A stretch of DNA of 64,000 bases from Streblospio benedicti (GCA_019095985.1 CM032666.1:42907346-42971345), one strand, 5' to 3'. Shown: positions 1 through 13,136, counted from the stretch's first letter. Made by a program: numbers and translations. The notes: a model not told the origin generated them from the letters alone.

Positions 1-78
1 CTGTTGAAAAATGGGCACAGATGTACCACTCTCAAGAAGGTAGCCATCCATTAATTTTAAATTTAATTAAATTTCTCA

Positions 79-358
79 AAATGTGCTTGTTTTTTATTTT
101 AATATAAAAGTACATTCATTTCCCATTTTAAAAATGTATAACAATTTAAGGGTTTCGGGAATAGAATTGTGTTTATGGACCATACAAAAGATCATGTATA
201 CAATTTCGGAACAGGCAAAATTAATATTGACTGAATTTTTTATTATCTTTTGTATGGTCCATAAACCAAATTCTATTCCAGAAACCCCTAAAGTGTTATA
301 CATTTTTAAAAAGTTAAATGAATGTACTTTTATACTAAAATAAAAAACAAGAACATTT
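79..358. repeat. Imperfect foldback repeat
   Basis: Arms at about 79-192 and 244-358 are reverse complements at roughly 90 percent identity, with a 50-base spacer. Both arms translate to almost the same short peptide on opposite strands, which is a shadow of the symmetry and not a gene. It lies beyond the last visible ACOX1 exon, presumably in an intron or the 3' flank. It is probably a MITE; no target duplication was identified. Confidence 0.8.
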
Positions 359-406
359 TGAGCTTTTTTTTTATCTCCAGATTCTTTTATGTCCAGAAAG
401 TCTCCT

Positions 407-874
407 TACAAATCACTTCACATAGGGGAAGGGTGCGTTAGTATGGATGTGCGATTTCTATGGGGTATCTTTTATAGGGTTATTAAGATGTCCAAGTGTA
501 ATGATGGGTTGAAATATTGTGATTTCTAAATAGCTACATTGTATGAGTCTAAAGTTTGTAATCTTTGCATGTGCCATATTGTTCGCTTATTTGAACTATT
601 TTCACTTTATTGCCAATATTTTTATTAAATTCTTTTATCTCCAGAAAGTCTCCTTAATAAAAATATTGGCAATAAAGTGAAAATAGTTCAAATAAGCGAC
701 AATATGGCACATGCAAAGATTACAAACTTTAGACTCATACAATGTAGCTATTTAGAAATCACAATATTTCAACCCATCATTACACTTGGACATCTTAATA
801 GCCCTATAAAAGATACCCCATAGAAATCGCACATCCATACTAACGCACCCTTCCCCTATGTGAAGTGATTTGTA
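407..874. repeat. Near-perfect long palindrome, arms about 220 bp
   Basis: Arms 407-628 and 655-874 are almost exact reverse complements; I noticed only one substitution and one single-base indel. The 26-base spacer resembles the left flank at about 381-409 (both contain TCCAGAAAGTCTCCTTA). It could be a young foldback element, a recent inverted duplication or an assembly artefact. It lies left of the last visible ACOX1 exon. Confidence 0.9.
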
Positions 875-943
875 TTTTTTTATTGTGAGTAACAGCTCTA
901 GGACTATAATACATAATTATGTAGTGGTATACAATAAACATAC

Positions 944-3900
944 CTGTGCAGCTTTCACAAGAAAAACAGCTGACGCATTCCAGGCTTCGTGCATCTCCTT
1001 ACCTTCTCCCATCATGTTTTGTAACCGTGTTGCAGCCTTCTTTGTCAAACTGTTAAATTTGAATATGTAAACTTTGAATAATGTGAAATAATGGAATCAA
1101 TGACTTTGATTGTTAAGATAAGTGCATATTGCATAATGCAATTCGATATAACATTTGATTATAAATTAAGAGAAAGTTGATTTAGTTTGAAGACGTACTA
1201 AGCAGCTCTGTACTGAAAAGCATCGAGAAGATGCTTGGTGTCCTCATCTCCTTGATATGTAAATTTTCCGAAATTTTGCGCTAAGTATGAAGTTGACAAA
1301 TCCAACTTTTTCCCTTGTTGTACATTAGCTGCACATTTCATCAAGTATCTGAAATGTAGCAATAGATTTGTGTCATTGTTTTAGCTACTTTTAATGAAAT
1401 TAATTTCTGCTGCAAAAATGAGTTGCAAACCTGGCTCCTTGCAATAGGAGTACAGTTGCTTCCCCTTCAGCTGTTACTGAGCCCACCACCCCACTGGAGC
1501 TGAACAACTTGGGTAGTCCACTGGCTTGTGAATAGCCGTGCCCACCACATGAGAGACGACATTGCTCAATGCCGATAGCAGATGTAGAAGTGCACCAAGC
1601 CTTCAGTACTGCACAAGTGCCATGTAACTGACAGAAGAAAATTACAGTATCTCAGCAATGAGAAGAAAAAACTTATTTCAAATATTATATATCAAGCAAA
1701 AGCTGGTTACCAATGAACATAATTATGAGCCATGACGCTGTGATACAGGTTAGCTTCAAGCAAATTTGACGTCATAGCACCACTGGTCCACGTGTCATGG
1801 CTCATATGTCTAAATTGATGGTTATGATGGATACAGCGGGTACAGGATATCAATGTATTTTAATGAAGATACTTTGAAGATTACCATAAATCTCCACAGT
1901 TACAGATCACTATTTTCTGAGTGAACAAACGCCACATGAATTTGTAAAAATCATCTTAATTGAACATAGAAAACAGATAAAAAGTCACTCTTTTCAATTA
2001 ACAAGAAAAGACATTTTAGATAATTATTTATATTTTTCTTACCATGCAAATGTACCCGGTATATACAGTGAATGTCTTCAACAAAGGAAGAGTAAACAAA
2101 GGAAAAACTGAATAAAGGAAACTTTTCTCATGCATTAGCTTATTATAATGTAAGTAAATGATGTAGTAAACAAGGGGAACCTTCTACAAAGGAAGGATTT
2201 GTGACTGCAAATTGGGTTCCGTTGTTGAGAACATTCACTGTAGTTCAAATTTTATAAAGTTATACTTTTATTAATACTTGTTTCAAACCAATAGGCTCCT
2301 TATCAAATGGAAGATTGATAAGGAGGAGCCTATTGGCTTCAAACTAGGATTAATGAAAATAAAACTTTATAAACTTGGACTATCTTTATACATTCTGACA
2401 TTGCATGGCAAGAAAAATATATGCAATGAGACCACATCACCTTTTAAGTACATCTCAGATTGGTATATGGCCATCACAAAATTTGGGAATTTGCCAGAAA
2501 CACTTTACCGATTATTGCCATGATGATCATTATGGTAATAATCGGTAGAGTCACGTGTTACCAAGTTGACTGAGATAAATATCTTATTCAAACATACTTA
2601 TTTCTCACCTTGATGTGACCTTCAAAAATATATATGTTACAAATTTCAAATAGTAAATTAGCATACTTCTATTAATCTTTCAAAATTTCCTTGATTAATC
2701 TCAGCAATCACATCATCATGAAATTTCTTCACATTTTGTGCTGTGAACCACATAGCATATGCAGTTGCAATTAAAGGGAACAGTTTATGCTGTTGTGTAG
2801 TGTAATCTAAAATTTGTGGTTCCCTTGCCCTGAAATATTTTGCAATTCCACTTAATTATGTATGTTCAAGAATGGTACAATTCAGATCTAATAATAATGG
2901 TACTTTTTAATAGTCCTTCCAATTTCTGCACCTCAAACAAAATATTTATGATTTATAGATAGAGGAAACTACATTCTGTTCATGTAAGTTACCACCACTG
3001 GATATTTGACTTATTACATAGACACAGCAGATGAAATAAATAAATTTCGCACCCAGGCCTCAGCTCCGACTGCCGTCGAACACAGCTGTATCTAGTAGCT
3101 GTGGTCACTCCCATAGCCAGTGATTTTGCAGCTGCCATAGGAAGAACAGCTCTGATTGCAAGCATGCCAGAATAAGTTAGCTTTGCATTCTTTGGAGGTA
3201 CAAATGTTCCATCTGGTAGCACCTGTTTATCAAAATTAGTTTAGTCTATAACAGAGAGTATATTTTTAAATTAATCATGAGATGCAGTCTGATGCACATT
3301 AGATTAGAAAAAATATACAATATAAAAATAAAAGAAAAGGGAAACTATTTTACCTGTGCATGTTTCATTAACATATTTTCTCTTGGTATTCTAACATTAT
3401 CCATCTTGAGATATCCATTATCATTCATATCTCCCCCATATTTTGGCCCAATATCTCCCACATCTATTCCTCGCAGTGGCTCATGTGTTTCAAGATCACG
3501 TATTTGAACAAGAAATGGATATAATCCTTTGTGGTCACTGTTTATGTACAACTGTGCAAGGACCAATGCATGGTTTGAGCTTTTACCCACTGCAAAAATA
3601 TACCAATTAGTTTAAAATGAATTGCATATATGGATATCGATAAGGTAACAACAAATTAAAAACATGGATATATATGTATAGCTATAAGGCAACAACGAAC
3701 TATAAACATGGATACATTTTAAAAGCTACACTTACGATTCCCAGGCCACCATTTTATGCCAGAGAGTGTTGGTGTGTTCATTATGAACTCTTGCGTTTTA
3801 GCATCATAGTTTGCAGTTGTTTCCAAGCCACGCACATGTGAACCTTAATACATATTAATACACTATATAATAAGTATCAGTACAGCCTAGTCAAACCTAG

Positions 3901-6085
3901 GTTTATTAGTCCTAGATACAACATGGTAGAAATCATATTGCAAATAAAAATTCATCAATTTAAAATGCTACCCATTACCATGACCTATTTCTGTTTGAGC
4001 ATAACAGCCTATCATTTTGTTACTGTGTATCAATGGCAACCACTTTTTTCGTTGCTCTTCTGTCGTTTGTGTATGCATGACCGGGACAAAAGCAAGTCTG
4101 TGTAGACCCATCCCTGTATCACCATCACGCATGACATTCCTTGAAATAAAATTACAATTTCTAAATGATATATGTATATTGTATCCATTTCTCTAACATC
4201 AGTTTATCAAATTGGCAAAATCTTTGCTATTTGTGCTCTAAAAATATGTTGAAAACATGAAACATGAACACTGTATAAACTCTAATTAAGACAGCCTCTA
4301 TAAAAAAGACCAACTCTATTATAAAACCATTTCACCCAATACCAAAGTTTCCTAGAGACGATTATGAGCCTTCATAAAGAGACCATCTCTATTGAGAGAA
4401 TTATTTCAACGAGTCTTTAATCTTTATTAATAATTAAATGGAGCGTGAACAGGATAGGGGATGAATTCTGAGGATACACTCATTAAAAATTTGAACAAAT
4501 GTTTTGAATTAATAAAAATAATAATGTTTTTAAAAAATATATTCTATAATTTTTATTTATTCCTAGATCTAAATGATTCCTAGAATATGTTATGTTTTCC
4601 TTCATAATTTTTCAAAATGAAAAAAATATATAAAGCTCCATAAAATTAATAAAATGTTTCTCGTCCTGCCTATTTTCCTACACATAGGAGGGAGGTCAAT
4701 TTTATTTTTTATTTTGCTGATTTTTCTGTCCAGATATTATAAAAAAGATGAGGAGGGGTTCACTTTTTATCTTTTATTTTTCTTCCGCGCAAAATCTTTC
4801 ATTTTTCAAGTTGAATATCAGGCCAAGAATGAGCTACATGTATTACAATTGTATGTGAACAATGTCTTTCTATTATCAAAATCATAAAACATCACTTATA
4901 AAACAACTAGTATAATCAATGAAGTATAATATCTAGCGTGCATACACAAATGACAGGCCTCTGACACGGGGCCGTTTCGTTTTGTTTCAGCCAGGCGGGA
5001 GGGCCGTTTATTTTTTATCACTGGGGAGGCAATAAAAATGTTCAGGAGGCTGCACTAGACATAGGAGGGAGGGAACGAGAAACATTTTATTATTTTTATG
5101 GGGCCTAAAGTGCTATCACGAATTTTCATATTATAAATATACTTCTTTAAGAAAAAGAACAGGGTGCTCATGCAAGTGATGACTTTAGACGGCCACAAAT
5201 GTCTAACTTAATGTTTGTGATCCTGATATTGTGACTACATTATTGCACCACCAGATAAATCAAGGTCCAAAAGTGCTGCAGCTCGCTCTATAGATTCAAA
5301 TGGTGATCTACAGCGTCTAATTTAAAAAAAGTATATATAGATCTAACTTATTATTCATAACACAAGTATCAAATATTTCCAACACCACTGGCCATATTAT
5401 TAGACATGCATATTACTTACATTGTGTACAACGCAGACTCTGCATCATTTAATCCTAAGGATTTCACCTTCTCAGCTAGCAATTTTTCTTTACGCAAGCC
5501 TTCATTAAACCTTGCTTCACGATCAAGAAAGTCAAAATTTGGACCATTAAATTCGGAGTCATTTATTGCAAGATTTTCTGAAACAAAAATCGAAATTTAC
5601 ATATAAATAAATTACAATGTAAGTGAATATTGATTTATAATAATAATAACTTATAATAATAAATGTGTAAGGCGAATAAATTATATTGAAATGTAAAAAT
5701 ACATACTAGTAACTGAAAACTTCTCGGCAATTCACATTCAGAATATTTATTTCTATGTTTTTGTATGATACATTAATTAAATTTAAAAAATGCAAGAATA
5801 AAAAAATAATAATAGTGGATCCTATATGCACTTATACATGTAAATTATTTTTGATGAGATTAAAAAGAGATTATGAAAGGTGAAATAAGTGACCAATTAA
5901 AGTTTCATGTAGATCTATATACAGTTCAAGATAAATAAATATCTCTGCTTATTACCTATGTATCTTCTTCTTCTTGTAGCAGCAATACCACCATCTAGTA
6001 CATAAGTTAAAAGTGATGGATCAAAACTCAGGTTTCCCCTCTCTCTCTTCAAGTCTGCATTTACAGTGGTAAATTTTGATGACAT
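944..6085 (-). CDS. ACOX1: Peroxisomal acyl-CoA oxidase (ACOX1-like), 11 exons, 3' end outside window
   Basis: Acyl-CoA oxidase performs the first, FAD-dependent step of peroxisomal beta-oxidation, turning acyl-CoA into trans-2-enoyl-CoA and H2O2. Exons, all with GT-AG edges and agreeing phases: 6085-5956, 5577-5421, 5316-5239, 4139-3979, 3843-3736, 3589-3354, 3222-3053, 2829-2667, 1627-1431, 1348-1199, 1049-944, giving 552 codons. The start is the ATG opening [17 protein letters not shown], matching the family N-terminus. Family landmarks seen: [62 protein letters not shown], and AEGEATVLL, whose Glu fits the catalytic base position. Human ACOX1 has 660 residues, so about 110, including any C-terminal peroxisome signal, lie left of the window. 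The exon 3 donor (GTAGTC) is weak, but the phase works. ACOX2 or ACOX3 are less likely. Introns hold MITE-like repeats. Confidence 0.93.
2233..2381. repeat. Foldback repeat in ACOX1 intron
   Basis: Arms of about 70 bases (2233-2306 and 2314-2381) pair around a short spacer, with AATAGGCTCCTTATCAA mirrored by TTGATAAGGAGGAGCCTATT. It lies in the intron between ACOX1 exons 8 and 9. A shorter hairpin at about 2508-2550, centred on GATGATCATTATGG, follows it. Probably MITE debris. Confidence 0.7.
4277..4425. mobile_element. Degenerate pogo/Tigger-like MITE
   Basis: Phrases such as CTCTATAAAAAAGACCAACTC, CTTCATAAAGAGACCATCTC and CTATTGAGAG match the better preserved elements at 38752-38930 and 58293-58456, whose ends read CAGTAGAACC next to TA. 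This copy is diverged and its ends are indistinct. It is inside an ACOX1 intron. Confidence 0.5.
4630..5105. mobile_element. MITE-like element with about 40-bp inverted ends
   Basis: The left end (AATAAAATGTTTCTCGTCC at about 4650) is mirrored by the right end (ACGAGAAACATTTTATTATT at about 5080), each bordered by a CCATAAAA or TTTTATGG segment and a run of AGGAGGG type. It encodes nothing recognisable. It lies in the ACOX1 intron between exons 3 and 4. Superfamily not determined. Confidence 0.6.
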
Positions 6086-6538
6086 CTTCAAATCTCAATG
6101 TATCAACTTTAAAAAATAAAGTACGATTCGCGTAATATAGTTATCAGCTCAAATCTTTACCACAAACCCTGAGTCATCTAGTGGCTTTGCAATTCTTTTT
6201 GAACTTTGTTCCAATATAATTATTGTTGTACAAGGTTCATGTGTTTGGTTCCACTTCCTAGTTTGTACATGCATAATGCAAACATTGTTTGTAGTGCGTT
6301 ATGGCAAGGATTTTAAAATATAATACACGGATATTTAGCCTTAATCATGGAAGTGACTATCAATATTGGCATATCCTTAGTAGTCAAACGCATTAGACGA
6401 TTGAGATTGCAGCTCATCCGGAAATAATATGGCCTCCACTTAGTGAAATAGATAAAATATGGAAATAAAAATCGATATTTTGTGAATAATATCTCCCATT
6501 TAATGGACATGTGATCATTCTAAATTGTAAATGAAAGT
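6086..6538. promoter_or_regulatory. Divergent promoter region between ACOX1 and FBXO11
   Basis: The two start codons are head to head, 453 bases apart, so both 5' UTRs and any promoters must fit here or overlap. The stretch is not strikingly CpG-rich and I see no confident TATA box at a useful distance from either ATG. Shared regulation is inferred from geometry only. Upstream non-coding exons of either gene would change this. Confidence 0.45.
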
Positions 6539-9500
6539 ATGTCTGACTCAGAAATGTCCAATCCTTTGACAAGAGTGACGAGACTAAGGGCTAAAAGAGC
6601 TCAGAACTTTTCAAGGAAGCGATCATGTTCCCCTGTTCCAGGTAAGGCTTAGTCAATGTGGAATTCATTATAGATCTATACATATATAATAGGATATAAC
6701 TTAATGAATCCGCCGTATTTTATAATCTTAGATTTGAGTTAGTATCTTAAGTTCTATGTGATGTTATGGGATGGGCTTTGATTTTATCAAATTGACTTAT
6801 TCTTTTGTTAGATCCGTCTAAGTGGTCCGTATCCAAGTTATGACAAGCTGTAGCTGGTGTTTCATGTTTAAACAAAAATGACATGCTTTTGAAATGTTTT
6901 CTATTTGTTAGCGTAGATTCACATCATAATCACAGATTAAAACTTTTTGAGGAAAAAAAGATTTGACAAAACAGTAAGCACAGTAGCTGATCTGGATATA
7001 TAATTCAAAAATAAGCCAGTCTCAGGTGAGAGACTGGCCTCCTCTGATGAGGCAACGTGTGAAAGTGTCATTTTGACATTTCCCTACATATCCTGAGTTT
7101 TCAAATAAAAGTATGTTTTACAATGGATATATGTAGAGGAAGTGTTCCAGTTATGGGCAGTGGTCCTGTTATGGGCACATCCTACCTGGAGTTGATTATT
7201 ACGTATATCTCCATGGGAACGCACACGTTTGACGTAATAACAGCATGTAACAAGAGGAAACAATCTAGAGATTAATTGGCTATACATTAGTAACTATAAT
7301 TCATGCAAACTGTCAAGTGGTGTTTTCAATCAGGGAGACGTTTTACAGTATTCACTACGGCACCTGTGAACTGCCCATAACTAGAGCAATGTTTTAAACC
7401 TCAAACGTAAACAGGTTGAAACAATCACCAAACATTGTGAAATGATAGAACATTGATTATATTTTGATAATCTGGTTGCTCTATCAAAAATTAACAATGT
7501 GCTCAAATATATCCAAATGGGCAAAATACGAGTAGAATAAATGTCGACATATGTTTTAAATGTCGACATTTATTAACATTTATTATAAATGTCATGACAT
7601 TTGTCAACCCTGTTTTCCATCCGAACCTCATTTTTTTGCCCAACGTAAAAAGTTTTTCTGACTTTCAGTAAAAGATAATGCCAAAACCACCGCCCTAAAA
7701 AATCAAATGTCCATTTAGGAAAAAAATGTTGAAACACCGCCCGACGCATCGAACATAATTTCCGTAGGCAGTGTTCGAAATATACGTCAGCTGATATGCC
7801 AGAAATTTTTTTGAATATTTTTATATGTAAATTACGATCACGAATTCATGATTGTAACTGACTTGCCCGTCTGACGCTAGTATGTTTTGGAATGGAAACT
7901 TCAAGATACTCCATCTGTTGAGTACCCATGCATCTGTTTCTTAGTGTTCTCATTAGATCTTGTGAATAACCAAGCATATCAGAGGATACACGCACAATAT
8001 ATACAATGTAGCTCTATAATTATTTTTCAAAAAGCGATTTAGTATTTCTAAAGTTTTATCCAATACAGGGTGAGGATTAGGTAGAAAAGTGCTACTCGTC
8101 TGCAGGACTAACCCTCAAATACCAACTTGTCCTGCTAAAAATGTACTCGTCAACCTTGCACAAACGCTATACTTGTATGCCAACTTGACCAGAATTGCTG
8201 CTCGTTAAAGGGACGAGATACTAAAAACTTCTTACTCGTCCTCCACAAAGTTTTTACTAGCCAATACGAGCGGATGAGTGGCTAATCCTGACCCTGCTGA
8301 CCCTGCACTATAAACATTGTGGTTACATTTAATTTTTGTTTGAGATATTTGTCAATCTGAGACTATGATAAATGCCCATAGAGATACAGAGCACTATTCT
8401 CTAAATCAAGGGTACATATAAGTTTTTGAAACATAGGCAAATCCATGGCCCCACGCCCTCCTTTTTCGTCCCCCCAAACTACAATTTTAAAGGTTTGTTG
8501 CATCTTCATGAGCCTTCGCATGTACAAATCACATGAAATCCTTTTCGTTCACCCCCCCTTTCTGAAAACCTGGATCTGCCAGTGTAAACTTATCTAATTA
8601 TATAAAGATTAAAGTTAAGAGCTTCTGAAGCCGGTACTTGTATTATTACTGGTGCATTCAGTGGGAAGTACTGGGCATCTGCTTTGTCATTTTAACCAAA
8701 CGAACAATTGATAATCTTATGTCAGGATTTGGCCCAGAATATGAATGAAATTATAGATGTTTTATCCTGGTTTTATTAGATCCTATCGTGGTCCTATTAT
8801 GATTGACAGGAAAATGTATCTGATGTTAAAAATTGAGGTCATGAGTACGAGTCACGTTAGGGCCACTTGATATAGTCAAATGGAAGCAGATGTCTTCAGC
8901 TATGTCAAAATTGTGTGTAGGAGCTTGCTTGCCATAGAAAAGAAAGAGAGAGAACATAATTATATCCACAAGCAAACTTGCAAAAAACATTAAGAATTGA
9001 GAACCAAAACATAGTGTCAAAATTTGATAATACAGGGCTTAACGTTAGTGGGTGCTTGCATGGCCTGGGCATGCAGGAGGCTCAGCCGGGCATCTAGTCA
9101 GCCATGGTCACATGCCCGACTGGGCACCCAGTAATTGCTAGCAATATTTCATCATTCATATGATAGGTCGATGACTTGTTTTAAATTTAAGTCCAAAATT
9201 TAGATTTATAAAATAATATTTCCATCCTACTATTTGCAAGCCCTACTTAAAGAAATGATTATGCCAAAGGATAACTTTATAATAGTGGAAATCTTATGAC
9301 ACTGAGCACACTATGATTCTATTATTTTCTAAATGGTTTGTTGAATTCTTCCTTTTGAGAATGATGGGCGCTGCTAAATTATTATAATCCTTTGTGATTG
9401 AGACAATGAAAATGGTGCATTCTCAAGGAAACCCCCGCGTCATAGTTGCTTGATTTCACCCCCGTGAGGTGATAGCATTGACACGTTACCATATAAATGC

Positions 9501-12500
9501 ACGGGAAATTGGCCGTTTTTGACTTGATATTTCTGTACTTAAAAGTTGCTATATTTTCTTAGTTGTGAATTAAAATACGTTGTATATGTATCATTGCATA
9601 ACACACTGGACAGGTTTTAGAGCAGAGGCTGTTAATGAAAGTTTCCTGGGGCTTTGAAATAGCCTACTTAATTCAGCAAACACCGTGTCTTGCCAAACAA
9701 TCACCACGTGAAACGCTGTACGCCAAACGCTGCCTTTCCTTTGTTAAGAAATACACTACACATTCCAGACGTTGTCAATAATATTTACATGAATAATTTA
9801 ACAGAGTTTGTATTTGAATTGTCATTCTTAAGTCATGAATAATTTGCTTTTTGTTTCGGGATTCGTTATGAATAGTATTTTATGAGGAACCGTGTTGAGT
9901 ATGATAAAATAATGTCTAAATAGAAGTTTTTTCAATTTTTCCCCCCGAACAAGAAAGCTATCAAATGCTTTTGTTTGTAAAGACAATTTGCCTTATTATT
10001 TGTCTGTCTTGTACAAGTTTTTATTCAAATCTGATTTTTCACCTGCAGATAACATTAAACCTAAAAACTGAAAACATTGTTGATCAGACCTTGAAAAACA
10101 AAAGCATTTGATGTCCAACAGTTACACAATTATCATAAGTAGTGTATAATTATAGCAAGGTGCCTAAAAGCTTTTTAAAAGACATATAAAACTCATCTAA
10201 CATAGGATTTCCATTTGGGCACCCAGATATTTCATTCGGGCACCCAGTAGCAGCCACCCACATACCCAAATGGGCACCCACTTTCAAAAGTTAAGCCCTG
10301 TAATACCAAGGAAATTTACATATATGTAAATGATGTTCATACATCACACAGATTAAGGCCAAAGAGCATCTGACCCATAATAAGCTATCAAATCAGAAGA
10401 TTCAGACACCTCCTTAGAGGTGTAAGGGAAAAGTGTTGATTTACGAGTTGAGGTGTTTGGAAAAATAGACAAAATATGTAGTTAGTATAACGTTTTACAC
10501 ATGTGCAATCCGCACCATGGCAAATTGGCTAATCAGATCCATTTTAATATGAATATAGTATATGCGCACAATTATTGTTATTTCTTTTACTTTTAGGGGC
10601 AGCTGCATTGCAGCCTGAATTAGATGACAGAAGTCCCGGTACAAGCCAGTCTCCTCATCATTATGATCTTCGGAGGAAATCTTTTCCATCATCACCAATT
10701 GAAGCTTGTGAGGCCGGAAGCTGTAGTTTCCCCCCAACTAAAAAGAGTCGACGGCGTAGATCTGCTGGTGTTTTATCAACTCGCGCACATACAGGAGCGT
10801 ATTATTTGCAGCATGAGTTACCTGATGAAGTGCTGTTGAAAATATTTTCTTACTTACTGGAACTAGATCTTGGTCGCACCGCCCAAGTTTGTAAAAGATT
10901 CAATACGATCGCCAATGATACTGAATTATGGAGGCATTTATACCAGAATGTTTACGAATATGACTTGCCACTCTTTAATCCTGAACCCAAAATATTTGAA
11001 TTCAGTGAACCAGATAAAGAATCAAACTCATGGAAAGAAAGCTTTAGAATTTTATATAAAGCTCTTCATGTTAGGCCTAATTTAAAGACAGAATATGAAA
11101 GTCATCCTGATAGATACATCGGCCGAAGTATTCAAGTCTTTGAGTCCATTGATGCAGCATATACTCATGTAGAGGAGGAGAGGTTGACAAGTGATGAAGG
11201 GGATATCCCTCTTATTCTTATTCATCAAGGAATATATAAAAGAGAATATCTTGTCATTGACAGCAATATTATCCTATTAGGTGCTGCACCTTGTAATGTG
11301 GCAGAATCAGTTATTATTGAAAAAGAAAATGAAACAACAGTTATTTTCGGAGAAGGTGCAAGAGATGCGTATATAGGCTATGTGACCATCAAATTCTGTC
11401 CTGATAATCGTTCATCAGTACCTCATCACAAACATTATGCTTTGGAAATAACAGAAAACTGTTCACCCACAATAGATCGTTGTATTATCCGAAGTACCTC
11501 GGTAGTAGGAGCGGCTGTTTGTGTAGCTGGAAATGGTGCAGAGCCAACAATAAGACACTGTGATATTAGTGATTGTGAAAACGTAGGACTCTATATAACT
11601 GATCATGCACAGGGTTTCTTCGAAGATAATGAAATTAGTCGAAACGCACTTGCTGGTGTCTGGGTAAAAAATCATGCAAATCCAATCATGAGAAGAAATC
11701 ACATTCATCATGGCCGAGATGTTGGCATTTTTACATTTGAGAATGGCATGGGTTATTTTGAAGGTAATGACATTCACAACAATAGAATTGCAGGATTCGA
11801 GGTAAAAGCTGGTGCTAATCCTACAGTGGTAAAGTGTGAAATCCACCATGGTCAAACTGGTGGCATCTACGTTCATGAAAATGGTAGAGGGCAGTTTATT
11901 GAAAACAAAATTCATTCTAATAATTTTGCAGGCGTTTGGATAACGTCAAATAGTGACCCTACGATTAGAAAAAATGAAATTTACAATGGACACCAAGGTG
12001 GAGTTTATATTTTTGGAGAAGGACGTGGGTTGATCGAATACAACAATATATACGGAAATGCGCTTGCAGGAATTCAGATTCGAACCAATAGCAATCCTAT
12101 TGTCCGTCACAACAAAATACACCATGGACAACATGGTGGTATTTACGTACATGAAAAGGGTCAAGGAATAATTGAAGAAAATGAAGTATACTCTAACACG
12201 CTTGCTGGTGTTTGGATAACAACAGGCAGCACACCGATTCTCCGAAGGAATAGAATTCATTCTGGAAAACAAGTTGGTGTGTATTTCTATGATAATGGTC
12301 ATGGGACACTTGAAGAAAATGACATATTTAATCATTTATATTCTGGAGTTCAGATAAGAACCGGCAGTAATCCTGTGATCAAAAAGAACAAAATTTGGGG
12401 TGGTCAAAATGGAGGTATTTTAGTTTACAATGGTGGACTTGGTGTTATTGAATATAATGAAATATTTGACAATGCAATGGCAGGAGTATGGATTAAAACT

Positions 12501-13136
12501 GATAGCAATCCCACCCTGAAGAGTAATAAAATTCATGATGGAAGAGATGGTGGAATTTGCATCTTTAATGGTGGGCGAGGGATCATAGTAGAAAATGACA
12601 TTTTCCGTAATGCACAAGCAGGAATTCTCATTAGTAATCAAAGCAATCCTACACTGAGAGGAAATCGAATCTTTGATGGGCAAGCAGCTGGTATTGAAAT
12701 TACCAATAATGCCACAGCTACGTTAGAGAAAAACAAAATTTTCAACAACAAATTTGGTGGACTTTGTCTTGCAAGTGGTGTAAATCCTATTGTTAAAGAA
12801 AACAAAGTGTTTGGAAACAAAAATATTGTGGAAAAAGCAGTGTCTAGTGGGCAATGTCTGTACAAAATATCCAGTTATACAAGTTTTCCTATGCATGACT
12901 TCTACAGATGCCGTACTTGTAACACAACAGATAGGAATGCAATTTGTGTCAATTGTATAAAATCATGTCATGTTGGTCACACAGTGGAATTTATACGACA
13001 TGACAGATTTTTCTGTGATTGTGGAGCAGGAACATTGAATAACCCTTGTCAGTTACAAGGAGAATCTACACAAGACACAGATACTTTGTATGATTCAGCG
13101 GCTCCCGTAGAATCGCACACTTTAATGGTTAATTGA
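6539..13136 (+). CDS. FBXO11: F-box only protein 11 (FBXO11), 2 coding exons
   Basis: FBXO11 is the substrate receptor of an SCF (CUL1-RBX1-SKP1) ubiquitin ligase. Exons 6539-6641 and 10597-13136 join in phase (G plus GG gives Gly) for about 880 residues. The N-terminus [20 protein letters not shown] is basic and disordered. An F-box follows at about residues 108-154 ([20 protein letters not shown]). From about 340 to 770 comes a right-handed beta-helix of repeated parallel strands ([26 protein letters not shown] and similar), closely matching vertebrate FBXO11. The C-terminus, about 802-855, is a UBR-type zinc finger ([24 protein letters not shown]). The protein ends [17 protein letters not shown] as in vertebrates and looks complete. 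It lacks the long Gln/Pro-rich N-terminus of human FBXO11. Nearly the whole protein sits in one exon. Confidence 0.96.
8066..8305. mobile_element. Short non-autonomous CAGGG-ended DNA element
   Basis: The left end CAGGGTGAGGATTAG is mirrored by the right end CTAATCCTGACCCTG, a terminal inverted repeat of about 15 bp. The inside repeats ACTCGTC and ACGAG words. No coding potential. CAGGG ends suggest a hAT-like MITE, but I see no matching 8-bp target duplication, so the superfamily is tentative. Confidence 0.6.
9033..10300. mobile_element. Non-autonomous CAGGG-ended element, 1.27 kb
   Basis: The ends are CAGGGCTTAAC and GTTAAGCCCTG, and homology continues inward to GTGGGTGC / GGGCACCCAC. TAATA is present directly outside both ends, consistent with a short target duplication. 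GGGCACCCA-type words recur inside both ends, perhaps as subterminal protein-binding repeats. No transposase reading frame is present. It lies in FBXO11 intron 1. Confidence 0.72.

Larger units (their letters stand above)
6642..10596 (+). other. FBXO11 intron 1
   Basis: The donor is G|GTAAGG and the acceptor TTTTAG|GGG. It contains two CAGGG-ended elements (described separately), short palindromes near 7530-7600 (AAATGTCGACATTT) and a small hairpin near 7017-7046. I see no further exon or RNA gene. Confidence 0.7.

Noticed and set aside
83-343. Twin short frames on both strands
   Set aside because: Produced by the symmetry of the foldback repeat; no protein features.
11463-12865. Several long minus-strand open frames opposite FBXO11
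   Set aside because: They are antisense shadows of the repetitive beta-helix coding sequence; the plus frame matches FBXO11 throughout.
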